Shown here: in pieces, positions 1 to 7,568 of the stretch | Layout of the letters: the number at the start of each line of letters is the position of its first letter | Position numbering within the stretch: the first letter of the stretch is position 1 | Origin: SOIA01 sp050116035 | GTDB taxonomy: Bacteria > Acidobacteriota > Aminicenantia > Aminicenantales > Aminicenantaceae | Length of the DNA: 18,862 bases | NCBI GenBank assembly: GCA_050116035.1 | Contig: JASFPJ010000019.1 | Span: forward strand, 1-18,862 | Reading direction: 5' to 3' | The notes under the pieces: generated by a model | The model's database searches: none | What the model saw: the letters and a program-made list of their open reading frames with translations, nothing else | What the model was told of the DNA's origin: nothing | Translations under genes and position numbers: made by a program

Positions 1-28
1 AATTAGGGTGACGCTTTCTGGATTCGCT

Positions 29-113
29 TCTTAACATTTGACATTCTGTATAAGGAGAAAACAAGAGAAGATTCAGGGAACTTCAGACTCAATGCAAATA
101 TCAAATGTTAAGA
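29..113. repeat. 13-bp inverted repeat downstream of the PEPCK gene
   Basis: TCTTAACATTTGA at 29-41 is repeated as a perfect inverted copy at 101-113, with 59 bases between. The right copy runs on into GATGTGACCCC and the left copy is preceded by AGGGTGAC. There is no T-run, so it does not look like an intrinsic terminator. The arrangement resembles the ends of small palindromic intergenic elements (REP or MITE type), but no second copy occurs in this window, so that class is an inference. Confidence 0.4.
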
Positions 114-129
114 TGTGACCCCTTGCCCT

Positions 130-1968
130 TTACCTTGAACGCCAGAACCTGTCCCTTTTCGGGCGGGATTTGAATTCCCAGTGAGTGTGCGGTTTTTCTT
201 CAGCGGGCCGGCCTTCAGGGACTGATATTTTTTCTTTTTTTCCACTTTTGTCGATACGGAAGGATCTCTCCGCCGCATAAAGGATTTCTTCTCTGAGTCC
301 TTCGGAAGAGATTTCTTCTGTGAACTTACGTCTCCCCTCGACAAGGTCTTCGATGAAGTGCTGAATCTGCTCTTCAGAGTAGAAATTGTGGATGTTGTAT
401 TCATCGAGGTTTTTTCCCTCACAGGTCTTTATTTCCTTTGTGCCCAGGATTCCTCTTTCATAGAGGTTGGCTCCCCGCAAGTCGCCCCTCTGGATCTGGG
501 CCATAAGGCCGATGGGAACTCTTTTCACTTTATGCACTAATCTTTTCTTCTTCTGCCCGTTTTCTTCGTGAGTTTCGATGATTTCTCCGAGGCCGCCGGT
601 GTTGTACTGCATGAATCGGATTTTTCCCGGGAAGTTATTGACAAGAGTCATGATTATTTCGTAGAATCGATTGACCTTTTTGGCTCTAGATCCGATGATG
701 AAGGGGTCGGTTCCGACAATCCGCACCGATTCCCCGGCTTTAAGGGGTTGGCTGGCATAGCTGTGCGTGCTTTCCCCCCAGAGATAGGCCAGGACGGCCT
801 GTTCAGGAGTCAGCTCCTGGGCGAAGCTCATGATGGTGTTTCTTCGGGTGATAAAGGCGAAGATGAGCCCGTCAAGCTCCTGGAGAGGCGGGAGGTTGAT
901 GGATTTTGAGGCGATTCCGACCATCTTTCCTTTGATGTTCACACGCAATTTCTTTCGCTGAAGGACGGCTCTTCCGTTGGCCGTGAGGCTTTCATCCATG
1001 AAATCGACATCCCCGTTCGATTTGATCATGACATTCTCGAACAGAGCGGTTCCATCCACTAAGGCATTGTACATCGCTTCCTGGTATTCCTTCTCGACGT
1101 CTGTTTTGACGAAGAAATTATCCTCTGAACCCAGGGCTGATCCGTCATTCTTTAAGAAAACGATATCATCCTGCGTGACTTCTGTTTTTTCGCCTCTGTC
1201 GTAGTCAAGACCGAGCTGATGGCAGGACCAGGTGGACTTTCCTGTCGCAGTCAGACCGAAAAGAAATACACCGTATTTTTTGAGCTTATTATTGGCATCC
1301 CGGACTGTCACGATCTTGGTTCCCGCATGAAGTCCGAGCATGCCTTTTTCATCTGAAGCCCACATGGCCTGGCGAAGAAAGCCTTTTTTATCCTCTCCCA
1401 TGTAGTCTGTGCCGAGAGCGATGTTGATATTTTCTTCAGGGAGAACGAGCACCTGCTGCCTCAATTGATGTTCTTCAGGGATATGGATCATAAAAAACTC
1501 AGGGCCAGGGCGCTTCTTGGGTTTGAACATCGTGTTTCCCCACATGAAGCCCAGGCGGTAGTTGGTGTTATCCGCTTCGGAGACAATGAGATTGCAGACA
1601 GGATTATAAGTGTCGTTCTCTCCCATCTGTCTGCGAATTAGGTAAAAGGGAAGAGTCCGCAGCAGATGGAGAACCTTTTCCAGCTCGTCCGGAGCTTTGG
1701 CGATCAGGTTTTTCTGTTCTTCTGTGGGCCGGGGTAGCTGGACTGTCTCGCTGCCCAGGTAGACAGTTTTGGGCGCGATGCGGCTAGATATGGCTGACCG
1801 CCATCCGTAGGAGCCGTATTTTGTCCGAACTCCAGCGGCTTTGGCTCTTGATTCGAGCCATTTGAGGTCCACTTTTTTTATGTTGGGGCCCTTGATGACT
1901 CGATGGAATTCTTCGGCAAATTTTTTATAAGCTGTTTCGTCAGTGATGGTTTTATTTTCCATCGTCAT
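130..1968 (-). CDS. pckA: Divergent ATP-type phosphoenolpyruvate carboxykinase (PEPCK) family protein
   Basis: PEPCK converts oxaloacetate plus ATP to PEP, CO2 and ADP in the cytoplasm. In the 612-aa product a canonical P-loop GLTATGKST lies at 238-246. Upstream are GTDYMGEDKKG (186-196), matching the PEPCK Tyr/Lys active-site segment, and GLHAGTK (212-218), with the metal-binding His at 214. The acidic pair is TQDDIVF (265-271, D267/D268), and an ENV..VDF.D.S.T.N.R segment (311-333) ends in the conserved Arg. NTGG (456-459) matches the family's NTG turn. The usual N-terminal R-S-P-K-D substrate motif is not visible; the first 120 residues are unlike E. coli PEPCK. The protein is longer than the usual 530-540 aa and ends in a basic, proline-containing tail. 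The ATG at 1968 has AGGA 7 nt upstream. It lies 27 nt after the aminotransferase fusion, probably co-transcribed. Family assignment is firm; true PEPCK activity is likely but unproven. Confidence 0.8.
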   Translation of the reverse strand: MTMENKTITDETAYKKFAEEFHRVIKGPNIKKVDLKWLESRAKAAGVRTKYGSYGWRSAISSRIAPKTVYLGSETVQLPRPTEEQKNLIAKAPDELEKVLHLLRTLPFYLIRRQMGENDTYNPVCNLIVSEADNTNYRLGFMWGNTMFKPKKRPGPEFFMIHIPEEHQLRQQVLVLPEENINIALGTDYMGEDKKGFLRQAMWASDEKGMLGLHAGTKIVTVRDANNKLKKYGVFLFGLTATGKSTWSCHQLGLDYDRGEKTEVTQDDIVFLKNDGSALGSEDNFFVKTDVEKEYQEAMYNALVDGTALFENVMIKSNGDVDFMDESLTANGRAVLQRKKLRVNIKGKMVGIASKSINLPPLQELDGLIFAFITRRNTIMSFAQELTPEQAVLAYLWGESTHSYASQPLKAGESVRIVGTDPFIIGSRAKKVNRFYEIIMTLVNNFPGKIRFMQYNTGGLGEIIETHEENGQKKKRLVHKVKRVPIGLMAQIQRGDLRGANLYERGILGTKEIKTCEGKNLDEYNIHNFYSEEQIQHFIEDLVEGRRKFTEEISSEGLREEILYAAERSFRIDKSGKKEKISVPEGRPAEEKPHTHWEFKSRPKRDRFWRSR

Positions 1969-1995
1969 GTTTTTTCCTGTAGTGAATAAGTCATT

Positions 1996-4353
1996 CTATT
2001 CTGGTTCTTTATTGACCTCGCTGGTGATTATCTTCTTGATATCTGAAGCCGAAGCGACTCCACTGTTGAACAGGTAGCATGACGCACCTTCAAGCACTCG
2101 TTCGAAAAAGTCTCTTTGGAGTTCAAGCCTCTCAGGTGTTTTGAGCAAAATATGGGGATTGTAGAACGGCTGACTTTTTGAAGGAGTGAGGTCCCTTTTG
2201 AGTCCAAGACTTTCCCCGGATTCGAGCATCCGCAAAGCATCTTCAACTTCGACCTCGACAACTGGAGGAGAGGTGGTGTCATAGCGGAGGATGAAGATCC
2301 AGCGTATTGCAGAACGTTTGACATGCTTGGCTGGTCCGTCAATCCAGTAGGGATCGAGCAGGGCGTGAGCGTTTTTTGACGCTTTATAGCAGTATGGGGA
2401 GCCTCGGTCAAGGCGGCATTCGTCGAGATTCAGACATTCCGTATCCTGGCATTCATCTTTTCGGGTGATGACGTTCTCGCACTTGCTGTTGTCGAACAGA
2501 GAGGTCAGTCGAGGGTAAGATTCCACTGTGTTTGTCGGGATGAAGAGCTTTCTTTCTACCGAGTCAGCCAGGGCCTTGCCTCCAGAGAAACGGACAAAGA
2601 TGATGTCGTTGGAATGGAGACGGAATTTTTCATCCTGGAGGAGAGAGAAGAAGAGTTCTGTCTTCTTGGTTCCTTTGGGCCCGACCAGGACCGCACTGTT
2701 TCCGTTGATATCCGCAGACATTCCCCGAATAGTAAAGACATTGAAGAGTCTTTCGGAGACATCTGTGGTCAATCCAAGAGCCAGGCTGCGCAAGGGAGCA
2801 TAGTTGTCAGCGTTGACGAGTATCCCAGTATTTGTTTCCAAGTTATAGAAAGAATGTGGTTCTCTGCCGGGTATGCCGTCCACAGCGTATATGATGCCGT
2901 GAGGTTCCAGGTCGGCTTCCAGTTGGGCCGGGTACCAGTTTTCAACCCAGAAATCATTGAGATGGGAAACATTCGTGCGGAGTTGGATAATCACACCATT
3001 GATATTGGCATTCCACTCCCAATAGTTCTCAAAGCTGAGAAGGCTCTCCATTTCGGCAACCAGTGCATCCTTCATTTTGACAGATAGGGAGGAATCCACA
3101 GGTACTGATTTCTTCTCCCGGGTAATGGTGTTGTTGAGGGCAATGCGTTTTACTTTCTTAGCTGTCTTGAGGCCTGAGAGCGCCTGAATGATCCTGTCCA
3201 TTCCCTTTTCCAGGTTTTCCATGGATGTGGTGTAGGAGATGCGAATGTGGTCATCGGTTCCGAAAGCATCCCCTGGGACGATGGCCACTTTGGCTTCTTT
3301 CAAGAGGTAGTAAGCCATTCCATAGGAGTTTCGGATCTGGACATTGTTGAATTCTTTGTTGTAATATGCGGAGAAATTGGGAAAGAGATAAAAAGCTCCC
3401 TGGGACTTGAAGCAGGAGACATTGGGGATCGTCTGAAGCCTCATCAGGGCATAATTTCTCCTGCTTTGGAGTTCAGACTTCATTTTTGAGACTTCATACT
3501 GAGGGCCACTGAAGGCTTCCAGGCTCGCCTTTTGGGAAATAGAACAGGCATTGGAAGTGGTGTGGCTCTGTATTCGGCCCATGGCTCCGATGATATCTGC
3601 TGGACCGGCGGCATACCCGATTCGCCATCCAGTCATGGAATAGGCCTTAGAAACACCGTTGATGATGATGGTTCTCTTCTTTATGTCCTCTCCCAGGGAG
3701 GCAAAGCTCGTGAACTGGAAGTCATCATAAATGAACTTTTCATAGATTTCATCCGCCATCACGAAGATATCTTCTTCCAGGATAATGTCTGCCAAGGCTT
3801 CAAGCTCATGCCTTTTGTACGTCGCCCCAGTGGGATTGGATGGGTTGTTCAGGATTAATGCCTTTGTGGCGGGGGAAATCGCAGATTTGAGCTGGTCTGG
3901 AGTGAGGATAAACCCATTCTCCTCCTTGGTGGGAACGATGATGGCTTTTCCCTTGGCCAGGGAGACCGAATGCGGATAGGTGACCCAGTAGGGAGCCGGT
4001 ATGATCACTTCTTCGCCCGCATCAATTAATGCCTGTAAAAGATGGTAAAGGGAGCTTTTCGCTCCGGCAGAGACGATGATTTCGTCCCTGGTATAGGATA
4101 GCCCCAAATCCTCTTTCAGCCTGTTGATGATGGCATCCTTGAGTTCAGGGATGCCCTCGTTGGTCGTGTATCTGGTGAAATTTTCTTCAATAGCCTGGAT
4201 ACCAGCCCTCTTGATATTATCAGGGGTGAAAAAATCCGGTTCTCCTATGCTGAGGTCCACGATGTCGATTCCCTCTGCCCTCATGGCTGTGGCTTTGGCA
4301 GATATCTTTAGAGTGGGAGATGCGCCGATTTGGCTCGCTTTTTCTGAAATCAT
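1996..4353 (-). CDS. Class I aminotransferase fused to a degenerate PEPCK/HprK-like domain
   Basis: Residues 1-395 form a complete fold-type I aminotransferase of the aspartate aminotransferase (I-gamma) type: NNPSNPTG (169-176), ADEIYE (200-205; D201 and Y204 contact PLP), SKAYSMTGWRIGY (235-247; K236 is the Schiff-base lysine) and HIRISY (369-374; R371 binds the alpha-carboxylate). After a linker (about 396-420), roughly 365 residues resemble the next gene's PEPCK fold in the same order: AVLVGPKGTKKTE (554-566), a P-loop with Lys in place of the last Gly; SNDIIFV (581-587); ILRYDTT (688-694); LFNSG (761-765), matching NTG. Five cysteines (625, 635, 640, 646, 655) occupy the stretch where PEPCK carries its active-site Arg. 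An aspartate aminotransferase would make oxaloacetate, the PEPCK substrate. It is a single uninterrupted frame with AAGG 7 nt before the ATG, 25 nt after the flotillin gene. Substrate and role of the second domain are unknown; it may be a nucleotide sensor, a scaffold or an inactive pseudoenzyme. Confidence 0.85.
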   Translation of the reverse strand: MISEKASQIGASPTLKISAKATAMRAEGIDIVDLSIGEPDFFTPDNIKRAGIQAIEENFTRYTTNEGIPELKDAIINRLKEDLGLSYTRDEIIVSAGAKSSLYHLLQALIDAGEEVIIPAPYWVTYPHSVSLAKGKAIIVPTKEENGFILTPDQLKSAISPATKALILNNPSNPTGATYKRHELEALADIILEEDIFVMADEIYEKFIYDDFQFTSFASLGEDIKKRTIIINGVSKAYSMTGWRIGYAAGPADIIGAMGRIQSHTTSNACSISQKASLEAFSGPQYEVSKMKSELQSRRNYALMRLQTIPNVSCFKSQGAFYLFPNFSAYYNKEFNNVQIRNSYGMAYYLLKEAKVAIVPGDAFGTDDHIRISYTTSMENLEKGMDRIIQALSGLKTAKKVKRIALNNTITREKKSVPVDSSLSVKMKDALVAEMESLLSFENYWEWNANINGVIIQLRTNVSHLNDFWVENWYPAQLEADLEPHGIIYAVDGIPGREPHSFYNLETNTGILVNADNYAPLRSLALGLTTDVSERLFNVFTIRGMSADINGNSAVLVGPKGTKKTELFFSLLQDEKFRLHSNDIIFVRFSGGKALADSVERKLFIPTNTVESYPRLTSLFDNSKCENVITRKDECQDTECLNLDECRLDRGSPYCYKASKNAHALLDPYWIDGPAKHVKRSAIRWIFILRYDTTSPPVVEVEVEDALRMLESGESLGLKRDLTPSKSQPFYNPHILLKTPERLELQRDFFERVLEGASCYLFNSGVASASDIKKIITSEVNKEPE

Positions 4354-4378
4354 GATCGACCTTCTTCTTTAGAGATGG

Positions 4379-5791
4379 TTAATCTTCTTCTTTTTTCTCT
4401 TCTGGCGCGAGTTTTTCCTTGAGATATTTTTTCAAGTCCACGCCGGTCAATGACTTCACCACTTCAGGCATCTGTGCCAGGACTTCGGCGACTTGGGAAG
4501 TCAGTTTTGATGTTCCCAGGCCTTTGTCTCCGCTGACCATCACGATTTTGTCCACTTTTGAAAGAGGTTCGGAAACAGACTTTGCCAGTTCGGGAAGAAT
4601 CTTCATGTATGATTCGAACAGAGCGGCCTCGTTGTACCTCTCCCAGGCTTGAGCTTTTTTCAGCATGGATTCAGCTTCAGCAGAGCCTGTCTGTTTGAGC
4701 CTCTCTGCTTCAGCCACTCCTGAAAGTTTGGTGGCTTCTGCTTGGCCTTTCGCCTCGGCCAGGATGCGGTATTCTTCGGCTTCCGCTTCGGCCTTCAACT
4801 GGTATTTCCTGGCATCCGCCGGCTTGATCACGCTGGCATCAAGCTCTTTCTGTCTTCTGGCGATTTCCAGTTCTTCGATCTTTATGGATTCTTCTTTTTC
4901 GATAAGCTTGGCTTTGGCTTCTTCTTTTTTGAGTTCCTGGCTGATGCGAAAGCGTTCGAGCTCGTAAGAGAGGTCGGATTGGGCTTTTCTCTGGTTGACT
5001 TGAACCTGAGATTCTGCCTTTTTGGCTTCGTTTTCCCACTGGGCTTTAGCGATGAGGGCTTCGGCGGCCAAACGGGCCACTTCTCCTTCTTTGCGCGCCT
5101 GGGAGGATTTGATCATGGCTTCTTTTTCGGTTTCGGCTTCAGCTATGGCGGCGTCTCGTTTAGCCGCCACGATCTCGGGCTTGCCGAGCGCATCGAGGTA
5201 TCCTTGAGTGTCGCTGATGTCCTTGAGGGCAAAGGACATCATGGTCAGTCCCATCTGAGAAAAATCTTTTCGCGCTGCGTCTGCGACTTTGGCTGAAAAC
5301 TCCTGTCTTCCTCTGTAGATACTCTCAACGGTCATCGTGCCCATGACTTCCCTCATTTTTCCCTCGAGAATGGTCATGGAGACATCTTTGACCCCTTCCT
5401 TACCCAAACCCAAAAACTGTTCTGCAGCGATGTGAATAGAATGGTCAGATGAGTCGATCTTGACTTGAGCCGTGGCTTCAGCCATGAGGGGAACTCCGCC
5501 ATGAGTGAGCACTTCGGGCGTTTTTATGTTCAGTGTGATGACTTCCATCGGAAGGATGTCTACAGTTTCAAGGAAAGGCAGGACGAAAGTGCCGCCGCCA
5601 AGACGGTAGCGGTAGCCAATTTTTCGCTTCGTGCCGTCCGGCGCGATGACCGTCCTTTTTCTTCCTCCTGAGATGATCAAGGCTTCATTGGGACCGACTT
5701 TTCGGTACTGCTTGGCTATCAAGAATGAAATTAAGATTATGACGACAAGTATGATGCCGATGATAATAAAGGTGGAGATGTTATCCATCAT
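4379..5791 (-). CDS. Flotillin-family (SPFH) membrane scaffold protein
   Basis: The 470-aa product has one N-terminal hydrophobic segment (about 7-26) and an SPFH/PHB domain (about 28-190; KVGPNEALIISGG near its start). A long Ala/Glu/Lys-rich coiled coil with flotillin-type EA repeats (AEAEAEEYRILAEAKGQAEA) follows, about 200-380. The C-terminus, after VSGDKGLG, is short and acidic-basic. Flotillins oligomerise on the inner membrane, where they organise protein complexes and lipid microdomains. Bacterial flotillins often sit beside an NfeD-type gene; none is present here. Instead it heads a unit with the aminotransferase fusion and PEPCK. Two ATGs are adjacent: AAGGAGG is only 2 nt from the first (5791) and 5 nt from the second (5788), so translation more likely starts at 5788, giving 469 aa. 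Family call is strong; the partner proteins are unknown. Confidence 0.9.
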   Translation of the reverse strand: MMDNISTFIIIGIILVVIILISFLIAKQYRKVGPNEALIISGGRKRTVIAPDGTKRKIGYRYRLGGGTFVLPFLETVDILPMEVITLNIKTPEVLTHGGVPLMAEATAQVKIDSSDHSIHIAAEQFLGLGKEGVKDVSMTILEGKMREVMGTMTVESIYRGRQEFSAKVADAARKDFSQMGLTMMSFALKDISDTQGYLDALGKPEIVAAKRDAAIAEAETEKEAMIKSSQARKEGEVARLAAEALIAKAQWENEAKKAESQVQVNQRKAQSDLSYELERFRISQELKKEEAKAKLIEKEESIKIEELEIARRQKELDASVIKPADARKYQLKAEAEAEEYRILAEAKGQAEATKLSGVAEAERLKQTGSAEAESMLKKAQAWERYNEAALFESYMKILPELAKSVSEPLSKVDKIVMVSGDKGLGTSKLTSQVAEVLAQMPEVVKSLTGVDLKKYLKEKLAPEEKKEED

Positions 5792-5800
5792 AACCTCCTT
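5792..5800 (-). promoter_or_regulatory. Strong ribosome binding site of the flotillin gene
   Basis: Minus-strand AAGGAGGTT directly precedes ATGATG. The spacing favours the second ATG (5788). This is the best Shine-Dalgarno on the minus strand in the window. Confidence 0.75.
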
Positions 5801-5848
5801 GGAATCAAGCCTAACGAGACACTGCGAGATTCAAAGAAATAAATCATA

Positions 5849-5877
5849 ATTATAAATACTTGCGCGTTTTTTTTAAA
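5849..5877 (-). promoter_or_regulatory. Candidate sigma70-type promoter for the flotillin-aminotransferase-PEPCK unit
   Basis: On the minus strand TTTAAA (5872-5877) and TATAAT (5849-5854) are separated by 17 bases. The -10 is a perfect match and the -35 matches 4 of 6. The -35 overlaps the stop codon of the UXS gene, and the leader to the flotillin start would be about 50 nt. It would separate the last three genes from the upstream lpx/rph/UXS run, though read-through is not excluded. Confidence 0.4.
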
Positions 5878-6808
5878 GATTGAGTTTTTCTTTAAAGTGG
5901 GCGATGGTCTTCTCAAGCCCCTCTTCAAACTCAACCCGAGGCTCCCATCCGAGTTTATCTTTAGCCAGAGATATATCCGGGCATCTCCGAAGGGGGTCAT
6001 CCGCGGGAAGTGGTTTATGAATGATTTTTGAATGGCTTTGTGTGAGTTTGATAATTTTTTCGGCGACTTCGAGGACTGGAACCTCTTCAGGATTTCCCAG
6101 ATTCACTGGCCCTGTGAAGTCATCCATCCCCATCATTGCATTCAGAGCTCGAACAAGGTCTGATACATAGCAAAAAGAGCGTGTTTGGCTCCCATCTCCA
6201 TAAACCGTCAGTGATTCTCCTTTGAGCGCCTGGACGATGAAGTTGCTGATCGCTCTCCCGTCGTTCACTGCCATTCGGGGACCGTAGGTGTTGAAAATCC
6301 TGGCAATCTGGATATCGACTTTGTTCTGACGGTGATAATCCATCATGAGCGTTTCGGCGACTCTTTTGCCCTCGTCATAGCAGCTACGGTAGCCAACGGG
6401 ATTGACATTTCCCCAATAGCTTTCCGGTTGAGGATGAACCTTGGCATCGCCATATATTTCAGAGGATGAGGCGAGAAGAATGCGCGCTTTGACTCTCTTC
6501 GCCAGGCCCAGCATATTGATGGTGCCCATGACGTTTGTTTTCACTGTTTTTATGGCATTGATCTGGTAATGGATCGGAGAGGCTGGACAGGCAAGATGAT
6601 AGATTTTATCCACTTCCAGGAAAAGCGGATGGATGATATCGTGCCGGACCAATTCAAAGTATGGATGAGAAAAGAGATGGCGGATGTTGTCTTTGGAACC
6701 GGAGAAAAAATTATCGACACAGACCACATCTGCGTTTTGCTCCAGAAGAGAATCACAGAGATGGCTCCCGAGAAATCCGGCTCCTCCTGTGATCAGGATA
6801 CGATTCAT
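5873..6808 (-). CDS. uxs: UDP-glucuronate decarboxylase (UDP-xylose synthase, UXS)
   Basis: A short-chain dehydrogenase/reductase-family nucleotide-sugar enzyme that uses NAD+ to convert UDP-glucuronate to UDP-xylose in the cytoplasm. The Rossmann motif is TGGAGFLGS (7-15), with D32 for the NAD ribose. ACPASPIHYQ (73-82) is a UXS signature. SSSEIYGD (114-121) and YWGNVNPVGYRSCYDEGKR (131-149) hold catalytic E117, Y144 and K148; RR at 274-275 is near the expected substrate-binding Arg. The 311-aa length is typical for a stand-alone bacterial UXS. The signature set separates it from UDP-glucose epimerases and dTDP-glucose dehydratases. It starts 13 nt after rph. No glycosyltransferase or other sugar gene is in the window, so the glycan receiving xylose (LPS or exopolysaccharide) is unknown. 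Confidence 0.9.
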   Translation of the reverse strand: MNRILITGGAGFLGSHLCDSLLEQNADVVCVDNFFSGSKDNIRHLFSHPYFELVRHDIIHPLFLEVDKIYHLACPASPIHYQINAIKTVKTNVMGTINMLGLAKRVKARILLASSSEIYGDAKVHPQPESYWGNVNPVGYRSCYDEGKRVAETLMMDYHRQNKVDIQIARIFNTYGPRMAVNDGRAISNFIVQALKGESLTVYGDGSQTRSFCYVSDLVRALNAMMGMDDFTGPVNLGNPEEVPVLEVAEKIIKLTQSHSKIIHKPLPADDPLRRCPDISLAKDKLGWEPRVEFEEGLEKTIAHFKEKLNL

Positions 6809-6821
6809 TCTTTTCTTTTTT

Positions 6822-7568
6822 CTATTTGTATGCCATGAAAAGAAGACTTTTTTTCTTGAGGATTTCTTTCTGCACCTGGATGAGCTCTTTGATTCCCTTA
6901 TTGGCCAGACTCATTAGAGAGTTCAATTCTTTTTTCGAGAAGGGCTTTCTTTCGGCAGTGGCCTGAATTTCCACGAGTTGACCCTTTTCTGTTTCGATAA
7001 CATTCATGTCAATTTCAGCATTTGCATCCTCTTCGTAATCCAAGTCAAGAAGGGCCTCTCCATCGACTATGCCCACGCTCACTCCGCTAACAAGGTGCTT
7101 GAGGGGCATTTCATCAATGACCTCTTCATCCACCATCTTCTTCAGGGCCAGAGCTAAGGCCACGCACGCGGCCGTCACCGAGGCGGTCCTTGTCCCTCCG
7201 TCTGCCTGGATGACATCGCAGTCCAGGATAATCTGTCTTTCCCCGAGGATGCCGAGTTCTGTCACAGCCCGGAGGGAGCGGCCGATCAGGCGCTGGATTT
7301 CCTGGGTTCGGCCGGAAATCCGCGTCTGCACTCTCTCTCTAGTGGTTCTTTTTTCAGTTGAGCGCGGCAGCAGAGAGTACTCGGCTGTAATCCAGCCAGT
7401 TCCGCTGTTTCTCAAAAAAGGTGGAATCCTTTCATCGATAGACGCGGCGGCGATGACTTTGGTTTTTCCGAGTTCTATGAGGGCTGAGCCGTCAGCGAAG
7501 TCCAGATAGTCTGGCTTGATCTTGACTGGCCTCAAGGCATCGATAGGGCGTTTATTGGTTCTCATCAT
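6822..7568 (-). CDS. rph: Ribonuclease PH
   Basis: A phosphorolytic 3'-5' exoribonuclease that trims tRNA 3' ends and degrades structured RNA, normally as a hexamer. Visible motifs are AEYSLLPRST (62-71), GRTQEIQRLIGRSLRA (86-101), GGTRTAS (124-130, with the phosphate-site Arg at 127) and EEDANAEIDMNVI (179-191, with metal ligands D181 and D187). The length, 248 aa, is close to the usual 235-245. Two tandem ATGs begin the frame. The first overlaps the upstream gene's stop as ATGA, so translational coupling is likely. It is followed after 13 nt by the UXS gene. Confidence 0.95.
   Translation of the reverse strand: MMRTNKRPIDALRPVKIKPDYLDFADGSALIELGKTKVIAAASIDERIPPFLRNSGTGWITAEYSLLPRSTEKRTTRERVQTRISGRTQEIQRLIGRSLRAVTELGILGERQIILDCDVIQADGGTRTASVTAACVALALALKKMVDEEVIDEMPLKHLVSGVSVGIVDGEALLDLDYEEDANAEIDMNVIETEKGQLVEIQATAERKPFSKKELNSLMSLANKGIKELIQVQKEILKKKSLLFMAYK

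Noticed and set aside
3100..3180. Possible assembly error or frameshift joining two separate genes in the aminotransferase fusion
   Set aside because: The frame is continuous with a 25-residue linker, no start with a ribosome binding site is evident at the junction, and both halves are full length with a plausible link in function. Comparison with relatives would still be decisive.
4742..5296. Plus-strand frame of 184 codons opposite the flotillin gene
   Set aside because: It is rich in Phe and Gly because it mirrors the EA/K-rich coiled coil. No independent coding evidence.
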